DNA of 64,000 bases. It comes from NCEH01 sp043195135 (lineage in GTDB: Bacteria; Pseudomonadota; Alphaproteobacteria; Rhizobiales; Xanthobacteraceae). Where the stretch lies: the NCBI RefSeq assembly GCF_043195135.1, contig NZ_JBAFWP010000013.1, one strand, 5' to 3'. A program made the position numbers and the translations under genes. Below are positions 51,379 to 60,111 of this stretch, one piece after another (position 1 is the first letter of the stretch; every line of letters starts with the position of its first letter). Under the pieces are notes generated by a model. It had not been told where the DNA came from. It worked only from the letters and a program-made list of their open reading frames with translations, and did no database searches.

Positions 51379-52572
51379 ATGCGGCAGTTCAGGATTGGTG
51401 AACGGACCTTCGATGAGGGCGCGCCGGAGCTTCAATCCGCGCTCGAGCGGGCCTATGAGCGCAAGCAGCGGCCGCACTGCCTGTGCCGCGAGGCGCCCAC
51501 CGCGATGTATATCGCGCGGAGCGACGGACAGTTCCTGGTCAAGCGCATGCCGCTGACGGGCCGCGATCACGACCCCTCCTGCCCGTCCTACGAACCGCCC
51601 TACGAGCTTTCGGGGCTCGGCCCCCTCATCGGCAATGCGATCCAGATCGACGAGGCGACCGGGACCGCCGTTCTCAAGCTCGATTTCTCGCTGACGAAGC
51701 GTGGCAGCCGGTCCGCACCGGCATCCCCATCGGAGACATCCGACACGGTGCGGAACGAGGCCAAGAAGCTCTCGCTGCGCGCCGTTCTGCACTATCTCTG
51801 GGATGCCGCCGAGCTGACGGAATGGACATCGCTATGGGCCGGAAAGCGCGGCTGGGGCAAGGTGCGCGCGAGCGTGATGAATGCCGCAAGAGAAATGTCG
51901 GTGCGTGGTGGTCCGCTCGGCGACATTCTGTTCGTGCCGGAGATGTTCCACGCCGACGACAAGGCTGCGATCGCGGCGCGGCGATCGCGGGCTCTATCCG
52001 GCGCTCAGGCGCCGGACAACGGCCCGCAGAAACTGATGTTGCTGGTCGGCGAGGTGAAGGAATTCCCGGAAGCTCGCAGCGGCCGAAAGGTTGTGATCAA
52101 GCACCTGCCGGATTTCCCTCTGATGCTGGAGGAGGCGGCCTGGCGCCGGTTGAACAAGCGCTACGAATCCGAGCTGGAGCTCTGGGACGCGAACGAGGAG
52201 ACGCACGTCGTCGCGGTCGCGACATTCGGGATTTCAAGCGCCGGCGTTCCAGCCATCAATGAGATCGCCCTGATGGTGGTGACGGAGAACTGGATTCCCT
52301 TCGAGAGCGCCCACGAGCTGCAGTTGCTCTCGCGCCTGGCAGGCATGCGGCGCAAGAGTGTGAAGGGATTGCGCTTCAACCTCAGCCGGGATCAGCCGGT
52401 CGTGTGCGTGACGCTCCCTGAGGGGCGCCCGTCGCCTGTCGCAATGTACATCGTCCCTGCCGGCGCCGACGAAGACTATGATCGCATGCTGGCGGAGATG
52501 ATCGACGCTCGGCCCGAGATGACACCCTGGGTCTGGCGCACGGCTGACGGCGACATGCCACCCATGCCTTGA
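51379..52572 (+). CDS. DUF1173 family protein
   Basis: A 397-residue protein of the DUF1173 family, common on alphaproteobacterial plasmids. A putative metal site near the N-terminus is seen in RPHCLCREAPTAMYIARSDG and DHDPSCPSYEPP. Later patches include LSLRAVLHYLWDAAELTEW and GRKVVIKHLPDFPLMLEEAA. ATG 51379 follows GAAGG at 11 bases. The function is unproven, but it travels with transfer genes. It is followed by the WGR gene, 88 bases on. Confidence 0.87.
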   Translation: MRQFRIGERTFDEGAPELQSALERAYERKQRPHCLCREAPTAMYIARSDGQFLVKRMPLTGRDHDPSCPSYEPPYELSGLGPLIGNAIQIDEATGTAVLKLDFSLTKRGSRSAPASPSETSDTVRNEAKKLSLRAVLHYLWDAAELTEWTSLWAGKRGWGKVRASVMNAAREMSVRGGPLGDILFVPEMFHADDKAAIAARRSRALSGAQAPDNGPQKLMLLVGEVKEFPEARSGRKVVIKHLPDFPLMLEEAAWRRLNKRYESELELWDANEETHVVAVATFGISSAGVPAINEIALMVVTENWIPFESAHELQLLSRLAGMRRKSVKGLRFNLSRDQPVVCVTLPEGRPSPVAMYIVPAGADEDYDRMLAEMIDARPEMTPWVWRTADGDMPPMP

Positions 52573-52660
52573 GGCGGTCATCACGGGAATGAATCGGTCC
52601 CGCCGGATCGATTCATGGAAGTCGTTGGACGCGCCTTCCCTGGGACGCGAGACTCGCCCC

Positions 52661-52924
52661 ATGGAAAGTACGGCACCAGGCCCGCTGCACCTCCGCCGCA
52701 TCGATCCCGCGCGGAACATGCGGCGGTTCTACACGCTCTCGCTCCAGCCGACCCTGTTCGGCGGCACCTCGGTCGTCCGCAGCTGGGGCCGGATCGGCGC
52801 CGGCGGCCAGTCCATGATCGAGACCTTCGATGAGCCCGATGCCGCGTGCACAGCGCTGTCGCGGCTTGAGCGCTCGAAGCGGCGCAGGGGCTATCGCGAG
52901 CCAGATGTCACCGGAGGAGATTGA
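52661..52924 (+). CDS. WGR-domain protein
   Basis: An 87-residue protein made almost wholly of a WGR domain: FYTLSLQPTLFGGTSVVRSW, WGRIGAGGQSMIETF and a basic C-terminus (RLERSKRRRGYRE). WGR domains occur in nucleic-acid-binding and PARP-like proteins, where they recognise DNA ends. Free-standing plasmid versions are common in Hyphomicrobiales. ATG 52661 fits the domain start. Confidence 0.87.
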   Translation: MESTAPGPLHLRRIDPARNMRRFYTLSLQPTLFGGTSVVRSWGRIGAGGQSMIETFDEPDAACTALSRLERSKRRRGYREPDVTGGD

Positions 52925-52974
52925 CCGCGGCGAAGACCCCTGGCGCCGCGCTCTGCTCGCGGCCGAAGGAAGAA

Positions 52975-52998
52975 GGGCTCCGCCTGCCGGCGGAGCCC
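52975..52998. terminator. Hairpin between convergent WGR and DUF736 genes
   Basis: A perfect 10-bp stem, GGGCTCCGCC with GGCGGAGCCC and loop TGCC, lies between the two converging genes. Read leftward it is followed by TTCTTCCTTC. It probably terminates transcription from both sides. Confidence 0.65.
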
Positions 52999-53011
52999 TG
53001 TCGGTTCGCGG

Positions 53012-53326
53012 TCAGTCCCGGTTCGGCCGGGACCAGATGAGCTGCAGACCTTCCTCGCCCTCCACCTCGATCAGGGTGGCGTAGATCGGGGCCGGAAACG
53101 ACGGGTCATCCAGCTTGACCGAGAGGTAGTCCCGCTCCGTGTCCCGGGCCGTCTTCTGCCAGGCTGCGCCCAGCTCGACATTCGCGCCGGCGAAGATGCG
53201 GAAGTGGGGGCCCTTGTCGGACGGGTTCTCGATGCGGACCAGCTTGGCCTTGACGTTGAGGGTCAGAGTGCGGATCGAGCCGGTGAAGCCGTTGGGGGTG
53301 GAGGTGAAGGTGCCGATGGTCGCCAT
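53012..53326 (-). CDS. DUF736 family protein
   Basis: A 104-residue protein of the DUF736 family: MATIGTFTSTPNGFTGSIRT, then RIFAGANVELGAAW and YLSVKLDDPSFPAPIYATL. It is a small beta-rich protein found almost only on alphaproteobacterial conjugative plasmids near ardC. The ardC gene that would normally lie upstream on the same strand is the one interrupted by the integrated element at 54.15 kb. The function is unknown. Confidence 0.9.
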   Translation of the reverse strand: MATIGTFTSTPNGFTGSIRTLTLNVKAKLVRIENPSDKGPHFRIFAGANVELGAAWQKTARDTERDYLSVKLDDPSFPAPIYATLIEVEGEEGLQLIWSRPNRD

Positions 53327-53952
53327 TGTCTTGATCCCTTGGTGTCTCGGGTCGCGCCCATCGCGACCTCGATGGCGGTCGATGGATCGGAGGCGATCGG
53401 CCCGCACCCCTTGGGGCTGGAACGCAGTGGAAGACGGCAGGCGGCGGCTTTTTTGTCTCGCGATGCAAAGCCGAAGGCGGCGGAAAAAAGCCGGCGACGG
53501 ACGTTGCGGGAATAAGATCGAGAGTGAGCGAAGCGAGATCGCCCTTCGGTCAGACCAGCTCCTTCGAGGTGCGTTGGGCGCGCCCTGCTGAAGACACAGG
53601 AGATGAAGGACGAGGCCGCTGCCATGGCTCATTCTTCCGGGAGCAACGGCCCCTGTTCGCGCTCGCTTGACGTGGCCCGGCCGGGACCGAGCACGCAGGG
53701 AGCCGACACGCCGCGCGGCGCACGGACATCTTCTCCGGTCGGGGCCGAGCACAGGCCCGCGAGGGAGATCGGGACGACGGCGGCGACACTGCGTGGATGG
53801 CGCCCCTTATACACGGCCCTGTCCGATGCTCTGCGGCGAAGGAGGCTGCCACCTCGAGCCCGGCTTAGGGAGATGCGACAGTCGGAGTCAGCGCGTCCGG
53901 CCGGATGGAGGACAGCTCATCGCCATCCCCCAGGAGCCTGGAGGACCGCGTG
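53327..53952. other. Intergenic region between DUF736 and the ardC remnant
   Basis: About 630 bases with no convincing gene in either strand. The part nearest DUF736 should hold its promoter and leader. No repeat or RNA gene was recognised. Confidence 0.4.
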
Positions 53953-54162
53953 TCAGGCAGCCTCACAGTCCGTCTGGGACCGTGGTTGCAGGCCGTGCAG
54001 ATAGGCGACGGCGCGCTGTGCGTGTGCGGCCGCCTGGAAGATCGCCCTCTTGTCGTCGGCGAGGATCTTCAACCAGCTCGCCAGGTAGGCGGCGTGGTCG
54101 GGTCGCGGTTCCAGCTCGGGGACAATTCCGAGATCGGCGCAGAGGAGCGCCGAGCCAATTCG
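53953..54162 (-). pseudogene. ardC: 3' remnant of an ardC antirestriction gene
   Basis: The last 68 or so codons of an ArdC-type (DUF1738) antirestriction protein: IGSALLCADLGIVPE, DHAAYLASWLKILADDKRAI and FQAAAHAQRAVAYLHGLQP match the conserved ArdC C-terminus. Everything upstream is replaced by the recombinase gene at about 54150-54165. The 5' part is not found to the right edge, so the inserted element is longer than the window shows. Confidence 0.82.
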
Positions 54163-55792
54163 GATTGAAACTGCGAACGCCGATTCCCGCAGTTTCCACT
54201 CCATAGCTTCCTCCGGACGCCACGAGCGTCTGGAGGAGCCTTGGCTTCGACCCCTTGATACGAATTTCGTCCGTTCCGACCTCCACCCGCTGCACAAGCG
54301 CCTGGAGGTGATGGCGTCGGAAGCCACCGTCCTTCGACCTGATCTGTGCCCGCGCGTCAGCGGCGAATCGCCGGAGCAAGTCGGGCGTGATCTGATGGTC
54401 CGTTCCCTCACCACGGTTTTCGGCCCGATCCGCATCGGCGCGCGCCGAATCGCGAATCCGCTTCAATTCCGTGATTCGTCCCTTGAGGTTGGCATCGTCC
54501 AGCTCCGCGAGACCCTCCTCGATAGCGCGATACAGCCTGGTCAGCTTCGCCTCCGCGTCAGCCGCCTGCTTTCTCAACTCGACGATTCGGCCCTTCAGCT
54601 TTTCAGCGTGCGCCTCGCGACGCCTCAAGAGCCCCGCGAGCAGCTCTTCCAGATGGTCCGGGTCGAGGAGTCGCTCCTCAAGGTGTGACACAACGGCGGT
54701 ATCCAGCTCGTCCATTGCCATCGTCCGCCCCTTGCAGCCCGTCTTGCCCTGACGGGCCGTCGTGCAGCAGGTGTAGTAGCGATACTGATTTCCCTTGCCC
54801 GAGGTGCGCAGCGTCATCGCGCCGCCGCAGTCCGCGCAGAAGGATACGCCACCCAAGAGCGTACCGGCCGCGACGAAACGCGGTGCCCGAAGCTGCGGGC
54901 TGCGCGAACGCATCACCGCCTGGACTTCGGCAAACTCGTCCTCCTCGATGATCGGCTCAACCGCCACGTCGACGATCTCATCCTCGGACTTCTGCTCGCC
55001 CTTGCGCTTGCCAGAGACGTTGAACCGATGACGGCCGATATAGGTCTCGCGGGTCAGAATCTGATGCACCGCACCAACGCCCCAGCGTCCTCCTGTCTGG
55101 GTCCGAATGCCACGCTCATTCAGGTAGTCGGCAATCTGCCGAGACCCCATCGGACCATCGTCAATGCCTGTGCGGGCCAGCCTGAACATCAGGCGTACCG
55201 TGTCCACCTGTGCCGGATCAGGCTCAATCTTCTTTTTTGTACGCATGCCGCGCAGCTCGGCCGCTACGATGCGATAGCCGAAGGGCGGACGCGATCCGTT
55301 CCAGTATCCCTGCCGGGCATTCTCGCGCATGGCGCGAAGCGTATGCTTGGCGTTTTCCTTCGACTGATACTCATCGAACAGCGCCATGATCTGGCGCATC
55401 ATCACGCTCATCGGATCATCGCCGAGATCCTGCGTGATGGACGTCAGGCGGATGCCATTCTTCGCCAGCCGCCGCACATAAAATTCGAGCTGAAACTGAT
55501 CTCGAAAGAAGCGCGAGAAGGAATGGACGATGATGAAATCGAACGGCGGCGGCTTTTGCGCGCCTGCGTCCATCATCTTCTGGAACCCAGGGCGACGATC
55601 ATCCGTCGCCGTTGCCCCCGGCTCGAGGAACTCGGCGACGACTTCGATCCCCTTTGCCTGGCAGTAAGCCTGAAGCTGGCGCCGCTGGTCGGGAATGGAC
55701 AGGTCATTCTCGGCCTGCCGGCCCGTGGAGACCCTGAGATAGAGCGCGGCACGCCCTGGCGACGCCAAGGCGGGGGTCGCTTTGGCGTTCAT
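53963..55792 (-). CDS. Large serine recombinase reading into the ardC remnant
   Basis: A 609-residue large serine recombinase. The resolvase domain has the catalytic Ser22 in LYLRVSTGRQ and LTSITQDLGDDPMSVMMRQ. The recombinase domain contains YWNGSRPPFGYR and RETYIGRHRFN. A zinc ribbon (FCADCGG, YTCCTTARQGKTGCKG, about residues 325-365) and a coiled coil (about 385-445) follow. The last 61 codons, after NPNWLG, are not recombinase but the ardC remnant read out of frame, so the native end is near 54150. It starts 21 bases after the small upstream gene. Confidence 0.93.
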   Translation of the reverse strand: MNAKATPALASPGRAALYLRVSTGRQAENDLSIPDQRRQLQAYCQAKGIEVVAEFLEPGATATDDRRPGFQKMMDAGAQKPPPFDFIIVHSFSRFFRDQFQLEFYVRRLAKNGIRLTSITQDLGDDPMSVMMRQIMALFDEYQSKENAKHTLRAMRENARQGYWNGSRPPFGYRIVAAELRGMRTKKKIEPDPAQVDTVRLMFRLARTGIDDGPMGSRQIADYLNERGIRTQTGGRWGVGAVHQILTRETYIGRHRFNVSGKRKGEQKSEDEIVDVAVEPIIEEDEFAEVQAVMRSRSPQLRAPRFVAAGTLLGGVSFCADCGGAMTLRTSGKGNQYRYYTCCTTARQGKTGCKGRTMAMDELDTAVVSHLEERLLDPDHLEELLAGLLRRREAHAEKLKGRIVELRKQAADAEAKLTRLYRAIEEGLAELDDANLKGRITELKRIRDSARADADRAENRGEGTDHQITPDLLRRFAADARAQIRSKDGGFRRHHLQALVQRVEVGTDEIRIKGSKPRLLQTLVASGGSYGVETAGIGVRSFNPNWLGAPLRRSRNCPRAGTATRPRRLPGELVEDPRRRQEGDLPGGRTRTARRRLSARPATTVPDGL

Positions 55793-55813
55793 GCGATACC
55801 TCCGTTCAAACGC

Positions 55814-56041
55814 TTAGTTCTTTGAGCCCAACAGCTCGTCGAGGAGCGGCCCGAAGTGGGCCTCAAACACATCCAATTCAGCCTCGGTGACAGGAATTCG
55901 CTCCGGCCAATCGTCCGTGATCTTGAGCTGCCGAGGGCTGGTGAGACGACGCTTCGCACGCCGCCGAGGCTCAGGCGCCGGCGCGTAGTCGAAGAAATCG
56001 ATGATGTCCGCAGATGCGGAGACATTTGGCTTGACAGACAT
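55814..56041 (-). CDS. Small protein upstream of the serine recombinase
   Basis: A 75-residue acidic and basic mixed protein: SADIIDFFDYAPAPEPRRRA, then SPRQLKITDDWPERIPVTEA and FEAHFGPLLDELLG. It is 21 bases before the recombinase, so they are probably co-transcribed. It could be a directionality factor or regulator, but no fold is recognised. The gene pair faces away from the toxin-antitoxin genes, with about 250 bases between. Confidence 0.65.
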   Translation of the reverse strand: MSVKPNVSASADIIDFFDYAPAPEPRRRAKRRLTSPRQLKITDDWPERIPVTEAELDVFEAHFGPLLDELLGSKN

Positions 56042-56290
56042 GCGCCAAGAATTGCACGAAAAGTCGAATATTTCACTGATTTCAGTTCCTTATTCGACAT
56101 TCCTGCATCGTCAAATCGGCGGCGTCCGGCGCCTGTCGGCGAGAATGGCGCGTCATGGCGGATCATAGAGAAGCGCAAATTCGCGCAATCGGCGGGATCG
56201 CTCCCCCGCATGACAACAGCAATTGAATTTTCCGTTTTCATGAGTTATATGTAACAGAACAAATGAACCTTTCCAAGGGAATCCTTGCTC

Positions 56291-56980
56291 ATGGCCGCCC
56301 CGATCTCTGTTGGAAGTCAGCGCCGCCGCAGCCGCGCCAGCCATTTTGCGGAAACACCTGCCGCACCCGTTCCGGCACGTTCACGGCGGGGCGAGCCGGG
56401 GCCGAGCGATGATCTCGTTGCGGCTTTCGTTCTCCGAACCGGCCGGGCGCTCGCCCGTATCGCCGAGCGCATGCCGCGAGAACGGCTTCTTGATGCCGTC
56501 GGCGCTTCCACCGATACCGATGTCCTCTTCCGTTCGCTGCGCGACGCGGTCGCCATCGGCGCGGAGATCACGCCCGACGAGCCCGATCCCCTGACCGAAG
56601 CCCTGCTGCGGGGCTCGGAGATGAAGCGCGACATGCTGAAGGCCGAAGGCGGCGCGCTTTCCGCGCAACAGCTCGCCGAGCATCTTGGCATCACGCCTCA
56701 AGGCCTTGGCCGGAAGCGGGAGCGCAATCACGTCTTCTGGCTCGATGTCGGCGACGGGTATGTCTATCCCGCCTTCCAGATCGGCAAGAACGGCCTGTTG
56801 CGTGGCATCAGAGAGGTGCTGGACGCCTTCCAGATCGATGAGCCGTGGATGCGCGTCAATTTCATGCTAACAGGTGATCTGCGGCTGGATGGACGCCGAC
56901 CGATCGACCTCCTTCGCGAAGGCAAGATCGACGAGGTTATCGAGGCGGCAGCGGCTTACGGCGAACATGGCGCGGCCTAA
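56291..56980 (+). CDS. Xre/MbcA-like antitoxin of a RES pair
   Basis: A 229-residue antitoxin. The middle has a helix-turn-helix-like patch (LSAQQLAEHLGITPQGLGRK, about residues 125-144). The C-terminus (EPWMRVNFMLTGDLRLDGRR then PIDLLREGKIDEVIEAAAAY) is typical of the toxin-binding domain that partners RES toxins. ATG 56291 is chosen over a TTG two codons earlier. It overlaps the RES toxin by 14 bases. A short dyad, GTTA-TATG-TAAC, at 56244-56255 could be its operator. Confidence 0.83.
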   Translation: MAAPISVGSQRRRSRASHFAETPAAPVPARSRRGEPGPSDDLVAAFVLRTGRALARIAERMPRERLLDAVGASTDTDVLFRSLRDAVAIGAEITPDEPDPLTEALLRGSEMKRDMLKAEGGALSAQQLAEHLGITPQGLGRKRERNHVFWLDVGDGYVYPAFQIGKNGLLRGIREVLDAFQIDEPWMRVNFMLTGDLRLDGRRPIDLLREGKIDEVIEAAAAYGEHGAA

Positions 56981-57560
56981 ATCCGTCCCGCTGCCCCCCG
57001 CCGATTTTAGCAGCCGCGATCTACCCCTTGAGACCATAGCGTCCGGTTCACGGCTCGTTCGGATTCACCGGAGCGAGCTCGACCCGATCTACTTCGGAGC
57101 GAGCGCGCGGAATCGCTTTGACGATCCGGCAAAGACCTACGGCGTCGGCTACTTTTCGATGAGCGAGGAAGGCGCTTTCGCCGAAACCTGCCTTCGTGCG
57201 GTCGGGACACGCTTCGTTCAACTATCCTTCCTAGAGGCGCGTTCGTTCAGCGACATCGAGATCAGAAAACCGATCCAGCTCGTGAGCCTGCATGGTCCGG
57301 GCCTCGCACAGCTTGGCGCGACCGGCGCCGTCAGCAGCGGGCTGCATCCACCAGCACGCCAATGGTCCAAAGCGATCCACGATCATCCCGCGAAGCCTGA
57401 CGGCATCGCCTATCGCTCCAATCACGACAATGGCGAGCTGTGCATCGCCCTGTTCGAGCAAAGCCGCCGAAGCCTACACGCCCATCCGTCACAGCCGATC
57501 ATGGCCGATCGCAGTAGGCTGGCGAGCCTCCTCGCGCGCTACAAAATGGGGTTGGGCTGA
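56967..57560 (+). CDS. RES-domain toxin (NAD+-depleting type)
   Basis: A 197-residue RES-domain protein. The family's Arg in RLVRIHR (about residue 25), Tyr in IYFGASARNRFDDP, SEEGAFAETCLR (Glu and Thr) and SNHDNGELCIALFE are visible. RES toxins consume NAD+. ATG 56967 lies inside the antitoxin's end. It probably keeps the integrated element in the population, or aborts phage infection; which one is not decided by sequence. Confidence 0.87.
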   Translation: MARPKSVPLPPADFSSRDLPLETIASGSRLVRIHRSELDPIYFGASARNRFDDPAKTYGVGYFSMSEEGAFAETCLRAVGTRFVQLSFLEARSFSDIEIRKPIQLVSLHGPGLAQLGATGAVSSGLHPPARQWSKAIHDHPAKPDGIAYRSNHDNGELCIALFEQSRRSLHAHPSQPIMADRSRLASLLARYKMGLG

Positions 57561-57696
57561 CCGATCCGTACCTCAGCCGAGCATCTATGGCGGAGGGCTG
57601 AGCCATACCCACGCCACCCCTACCACGCGCCGCCCAGCTCGATGCCTCCCACCAGCCTTAGATTCACATGACAATTCGCCTCTGCTAGACATTCTT

Positions 57697-57724
57697 CCAT
57701 ATATCGACTAGTCTCGACATATGG
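57697..57724. promoter_or_regulatory. ArsR operator over the arsR start
   Basis: CCATATATCGA and TCGACATATGG form an 11-bp dyad with one mismatch around a 6-base centre, ending in the arsR start codon. It is typical in place and form for ArsR binding, so arsR is expected to repress its own operon. Confidence 0.65.
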
Positions 57725-58092
57725 AATCAGAACAAGCCATTCTCGCTTTCGCGGCGCTCGCTCAGTCGACCCGGCTCGACGTCTTTCGGCTGCTTATCGC
57801 CCATGAACCGGAAGGGCTGCCGGCCGGGGACATCGCGCGGCACATGGCCGTGCCCCATAACACCATGTCGACACATCTCGCGGTCTTGACGCGCGCCGGG
57901 CTGATCGAAGCCGAAAGGCAAAGCCGGTCGATCATCTACCGGGCGAAGCTCGACGCCGTGCGGGAACTTGCCGGCTACCTCGTCAAGGATTGCTGCGGTG
58001 GCCGGCCCGAGATCTGCGCGCCGCTGATCGCCGACCTCACGCCCAGCTGCATACCCCAAAATGGAGCCGTCAAGGAGGCCGCCCATGACTGA
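57721..58092 (+). CDS. arsR: ArsR-family repressor
   Basis: A 123-residue winged-helix repressor that should leave DNA when As(III) binds. The recognition region is GLPAGDIARHMAVPHNTMST (about residues 32-51). Cys91 and Cys92 in KDCCGGRPEIC, with Cys99, could form the arsenite site at the C-terminal side, as in other late-cysteine ArsR. ATG 57721 lies in the operator. It overlaps arsC by 8 bases. Confidence 0.93.
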   Translation: MESEQAILAFAALAQSTRLDVFRLLIAHEPEGLPAGDIARHMAVPHNTMSTHLAVLTRAGLIEAERQSRSIIYRAKLDAVRELAGYLVKDCCGGRPEICAPLIADLTPSCIPQNGAVKEAAHD

Positions 58093-58612
58093 TCGCATCT
58101 ATAATGTCCTCTTCCTCTGCACCGGGAATTCGGCACGCTCGATCCTCGCGGAGAGCATTCTCAACCAGGATGGCGGCGGTCGCTTCCGCGCCTTCTCCGC
58201 CGGCAGCCAGCCGAAGGGGACCGTCAATCCATTCGCGCTGAAGGTGTTGGAGAGCTTCGACTATCCGGCTGAGGGCTTTCGCTCGAAGGGCTGGGAGGAG
58301 TTTGCAGCCGCCGATGCACCCGTGATGGATTTCGTGTTCACCGTTTGCGACAACGCCGCCGGCGAAGCATGCCCGGTATGGCCCGGCCAGCCGATGACCG
58401 CCCATTGGGGGATCGAGGACCCCGCCGCGGTCGAAGGCACGGATATCCAGAAGGAAGCCGCGTTCGTCGCTGCGCTCCGCTATCTCAGGAATCGGATTTC
58501 GGTCTTCGCGGCTTTGCCGGTCGCAAGCCTCGACAAGGCGTCGCTCAGGGCAAAGCTCATTGAGATCGGACAATCCGAAGAGGCCACGTCGCCCCGCCAC
58601 AGTGCGGCGTGA
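58085..58612 (+). CDS. arsC: Arsenate reductase, low-molecular-weight phosphatase family
   Basis: A 175-residue arsenate reductase of the phosphatase-like group. The P-loop CTGNSARS begins at Cys12, with RSKGWEEF and VCDNAAGEACPVWPGQPMTA (Cys about 92 and 97) following. It reduces As(V) to As(III), probably with thioredoxin or glutaredoxin. It overlaps arsR and lies 8 bases before the second reductase. Confidence 0.92.
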   Translation: MTDRIYNVLFLCTGNSARSILAESILNQDGGGRFRAFSAGSQPKGTVNPFALKVLESFDYPAEGFRSKGWEEFAAADAPVMDFVFTVCDNAAGEACPVWPGQPMTAHWGIEDPAAVEGTDIQKEAAFVAALRYLRNRISVFAALPVASLDKASLRAKLIEIGQSEEATSPRHSAA

Positions 58613-58620
58613 GATCGACC

Positions 58621-59046
58621 ATGGATGTCATCGTCTATCACAACCCTGACTGCGGAACCTCCCGCAACACGCTGGCGCTGATCCGCAATGCCGGCGTCGA
58701 GCCGCACGTCATCGAATATCTCAAGACACCGCCGTCGCGCACGATGCTGGTCCAGCTCATCGCGCGGATGGGGATTTCCGCGCGCGAACTGCTACGGGAA
58801 AAGGGAACGCCCTATGCCAAACTCGGCCTTGGCGATCCGAGCCTGACCGACGATGAGCTTCTCGACGCCATGCTCACGCATCCAGCCCTGATCAATCGCC
58901 CGATCGTCGTTAGCCCCAAGGGTGTGAAGCTCTGCCGGCCGTCCGAAGAGGTTCTCGATCTGCTGCCGCCTCAATTGGGCGAGTTCATCAAGGAAGACGG
59001 CGAGCGCGTCATCGACGAGCACGGCCGCCGCGTCGCGACGGCTTGA
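58621..59046 (+). CDS. arsC: Arsenate reductase, glutaredoxin-dependent ArsC family
   Basis: A 141-residue reductase of the Grx-linked ArsC/Spx fold, unrelated to the phosphatase type encoded just upstream. The catalytic Cys is in YHNPDCGTSRNT (Cys11), with the anion-binding Arg in RPIVVSPKGVKLCRPSEEV. ATG 58621 gives the standard N-terminus. It is 9 bases before acr3. Confidence 0.93.
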   Translation: MDVIVYHNPDCGTSRNTLALIRNAGVEPHVIEYLKTPPSRTMLVQLIARMGISARELLREKGTPYAKLGLGDPSLTDDELLDAMLTHPALINRPIVVSPKGVKLCRPSEEVLDLLPPQLGEFIKEDGERVIDEHGRRVATA

Positions 59047-59055
59047 GGAATATTC

Positions 59056-60111
59056 ATGTCAACCTTTGAACGCTATCTGACCCTTTGGGTTGCCTTGTGC
59101 ATCGTTGCTGGCATCGCGCTCGGGCACATCATGCCTGGCGCATTTCAAGCGATCGGCGCGGCCGAGATTTCCAAGGTAAATCTACCGGTCGCCGTGCTGA
59201 TTTGGCTGATGGTTATCCCGATGCTGCTGAAGATCGATTTCGCCGCACTCGGCGAAGTCGGCCGTCATTGGCGCGGCATCGGCGTCACTCTGTTCATCAA
59301 TTGGGCGATCAAGCCGTTTTCGATGGCGCTGCTAGGCTGGCTCTTCATCGGCTACCTGTTCCGGCCATACCTTCCGGCAAGCCAGATCGACAGCTATATC
59401 GCCGGCCTGATCATTCTCGCCGCCGCGCCCTGCACGGCCATGGTGTTCGTGTGGTCGAACCTGACCAAGGGCGAGCCGCATTTTACACTGAGCCAGGTAG
59501 CACTCAACGATGCCATCATGGTCGTGGCCTTCGCGCCAATCGTCGGCCTGTTGCTTGGTCTATCGGCGATCACCGTGCCGTGGGGCACGCTGGTCCTCTC
59601 GGTAGTGCTCTATATCGTCATTCCGGTGATCATCGCGCAGTTTCTCCGGCGAAGATTGCTGGCGACGGGCGGACAAGTCGCGCTCGACCGGCTACTGGCC
59701 AAGCTTGGACCGGTTTCGCTCATCGCGCTGCTGGCGACGTTGGTGCTGCTGTTCGGTTTTCAGGGCGAGCAGATCATCGCGCAGCCACTGGTGATCGCGC
59801 TTCTCGCTGTTCCGATCTTGATCCAGGTCTATTTCAACGCCGGACTGGCCTATATCCTCAACCGGATTGCGGGTGAGCAGCATTGTGTGGCCGGACCGTC
59901 GGCGCTGATCGGCGCGTCTAACTTCTTCGAACTGGCGGTAGCCGCCGCGATCAGCCTGTTCGGCTTCCACTCAGGGGCTGCGCTCGCGACCGTCGTCGGC
60001 GTCCTGATCGAAGTTCCGGTGATGCTTACAGTCGTGTGGCTCGTGAATCGCTCGAAGGGCTGGTACGAGCGTGGCGACAAGGTCGCGGCGATTGCTGAGG
60101 CCCACCGTTGA
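59056..60111 (+). CDS. acr3: Acr3-family arsenite efflux transporter
   Basis: A 351-residue inner-membrane carrier with ten helices that exports As(III). The conserved Cys is in AAPCTAMVFVWSNLTKGEP, with ALNDAIMVVAF and ALIGASNFFELAVAAAIS later in the protein. It is coupled to arsH by TGATG. This is the final export step for both reductases. Confidence 0.95.
   Translation: MSTFERYLTLWVALCIVAGIALGHIMPGAFQAIGAAEISKVNLPVAVLIWLMVIPMLLKIDFAALGEVGRHWRGIGVTLFINWAIKPFSMALLGWLFIGYLFRPYLPASQIDSYIAGLIILAAAPCTAMVFVWSNLTKGEPHFTLSQVALNDAIMVVAFAPIVGLLLGLSAITVPWGTLVLSVVLYIVIPVIIAQFLRRRLLATGGQVALDRLLAKLGPVSLIALLATLVLLFGFQGEQIIAQPLVIALLAVPILIQVYFNAGLAYILNRIAGEQHCVAGPSALIGASNFFELAVAAAISLFGFHSGAALATVVGVLIEVPVMLTVVWLVNRSKGWYERGDKVAAIAEAHR

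Noticed and set aside
53603..54206. Plus-strand frames opposite the ardC remnant
   Set aside because: They cross the recombination junction and have no protein-like composition.
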